DNA from: Phaeospirillum tilakii
GTDB lineage: Bacteria > Pseudomonadota > Alphaproteobacteria > Rhodospirillales > Magnetospirillaceae
DNA: 64,000 bases
NCBI RefSeq assembly: GCF_042683125.1
Contig: NZ_JBHUIY010000013.1
Span: 1-64,000, forward strand
Reading direction: 5' to 3'
Below, piece after piece: positions 63,382 through 64,000 of the stretch. Each line of letters starts with the position of its first letter. Position 1 is the first letter of the stretch. The notes beneath the pieces were generated by a model that was not told the origin of the DNA, searched no databases, and worked only from the letters and a program-made list of their open reading frames with translations. A program made the translations under genes and the position numbers.

Positions 63382-64000
63382 ATGGGCACCCCTGACAGCC
63401 GATCCGATTTCCTCCGCGTGATGACCGAGCGCGGCTTCCTCCATCAATGCACCGACCGGGCGGGGCTGGAAGCCGCCTTCGGCCGGGGCGCGGTCACCGC
63501 CTATGTCGGGTTCGACGCCACCGCCGACAGCCTGCATGCCGGCCACCTGCTGTCGATCCTGGCCCTGCGCTGGTTGCAGCGCACCGGCAACCGGCCGATC
63601 GTGCTGATGGGCGGCGGCACCACCCGGATCGGCGACCCGAGCTTCCGCGACACCACCCGGCCGATGCTCGACGATGCCCGCATCGCCGCCAACATCGCCG
63701 GCATCCGCCGGGTGTTCGAACGCCTGCTGCGCTTCGGCGCCGGCCCGGGCGACGCGGTGCTGGTCGATAATGCCGACTGGCTCGACGGGCTGGGCTACAT
63801 CGCCTTCCTGCGCGATTTCGGCCGCCATTTCACCGTCAACCGGATGCTGAGCTTCGATTCGGTCAAGCAGCGCCTCGACCGCGAACAGGCGCTGACCTTC
63901 CTTGAATTCAATTACATGCTGCTCCAGGCCTACGATTTCGTCGAGCTGTCGCGCCGCCACGGCTGCGTGTTGCAGCTGGGCGGATCGGACCAGTGGGGCA
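63382..64000 (+). CDS. tyrS: Tyrosyl-tRNA synthetase, 5' part (runs off the window)
   Basis: About 206 N-terminal residues of class I tyrosyl-tRNA synthetase, which charges tRNA-Tyr. AYVGFDATADSLHAGHLLSI contains the HIGH-type motif (HAGH), followed by LMGGGTTRIGDPSFRD and the tyrosine/tRNA block FLEFNYMLLQAYDFVEL, ending in LGGSDQWG. The KMSKS motif and anticodon-binding domain lie beyond the window. Its start lies at the base of a hairpin that includes its ribosome binding site. Confidence 0.93.
   Translation, partial: MGTPDSRSDFLRVMTERGFLHQCTDRAGLEAAFGRGAVTAYVGFDATADSLHAGHLLSILALRWLQRTGNRPIVLMGGGTTRIGDPSFRDTTRPMLDDARIAANIAGIRRVFERLLRFGAGPGDAVLVDNADWLDGLGYIAFLRDFGRHFTVNRMLSFDSVKQRLDREQALTFLEFNYMLLQAYDFVELSRRHGCVLQLGGSDQWG

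Overview
The window is a very GC-rich chromosomal segment of an alphaproteobacterium, most like the Rhodospirillales. The placement rests on gene order, not on a search. The order rsh-pdxJ-acpS-lepB-rnc-era-recO-parC, the block rpsF-rpsR-DUF2232-rplI, and hflK-hflC-degP are all familiar from that group. No rRNA, tRNA or CRISPR array was recognised.

Layout. 1-11,000: envelope and housekeeping genes (a partial exported protein, lptF, an acyl-CoA dehydrogenase, the hflK-hflC-degP protease operon, the Fe-S carrier mrp, an amidohydrolase, a Bcr/CflA exporter). 11,000-14,340: bpt, an RDD membrane protein and the flagellar stator genes motA-motB. 14,550-24,410: the stringent-response, B6, fatty-acid, secretion, RNA-processing and DNA-repair cluster, ending in parC and a Fic-like gene with a glutamine where catalytic Fic proteins have histidine. 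24,490-29,880: a 50-residue orphan, cobK with an Fe-S/membrane partner, and the serC-serA operon with a structured leader. 30,160-31,860: a decayed mobile-element island holding what looks like a broken contact-dependent-inhibition-type toxin, immunity and transporter locus. 31,950-41,180: an outer-membrane barrel, a c-di-GMP module, orphan membrane proteins and a cation/proton antiporter. 41,250-44,290: dcd and the small-ribosomal-protein operon. 44,410-47,960: an MBL/cNMP/hemerythrin protein, a tautomerase and a HigBA module. 48,170-50,110: an AT-richer pair of genes, a DGQHR-domain protein and an unrecognised partner, the best candidate for an undescribed defence-type system. 50,490-57,160: a flavin-type oxidase-family protein and a membrane-linked NRPS operon. 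57,460-64,000: benE, yciI, yefM-yoeB with its operator, a phosphohexomutase, a chemoreceptor and the 5' part of tyrS behind a structured leader.

Two themes run through the window. First, about seventeen intergenic spaces hold a two-hairpin palindromic repeat whose arms differ between copies but stay paired, so a genome-wide structured element family is present. Second, AT-richer orphan genes (30,707-31,379; 40,659-41,177; 48,170-50,106) stand out from the very GC-rich backbone and mark acquired DNA. Starts were moved from the longest open frame wherever a ribosome binding site or family alignment argued for it; those choices are stated per gene.
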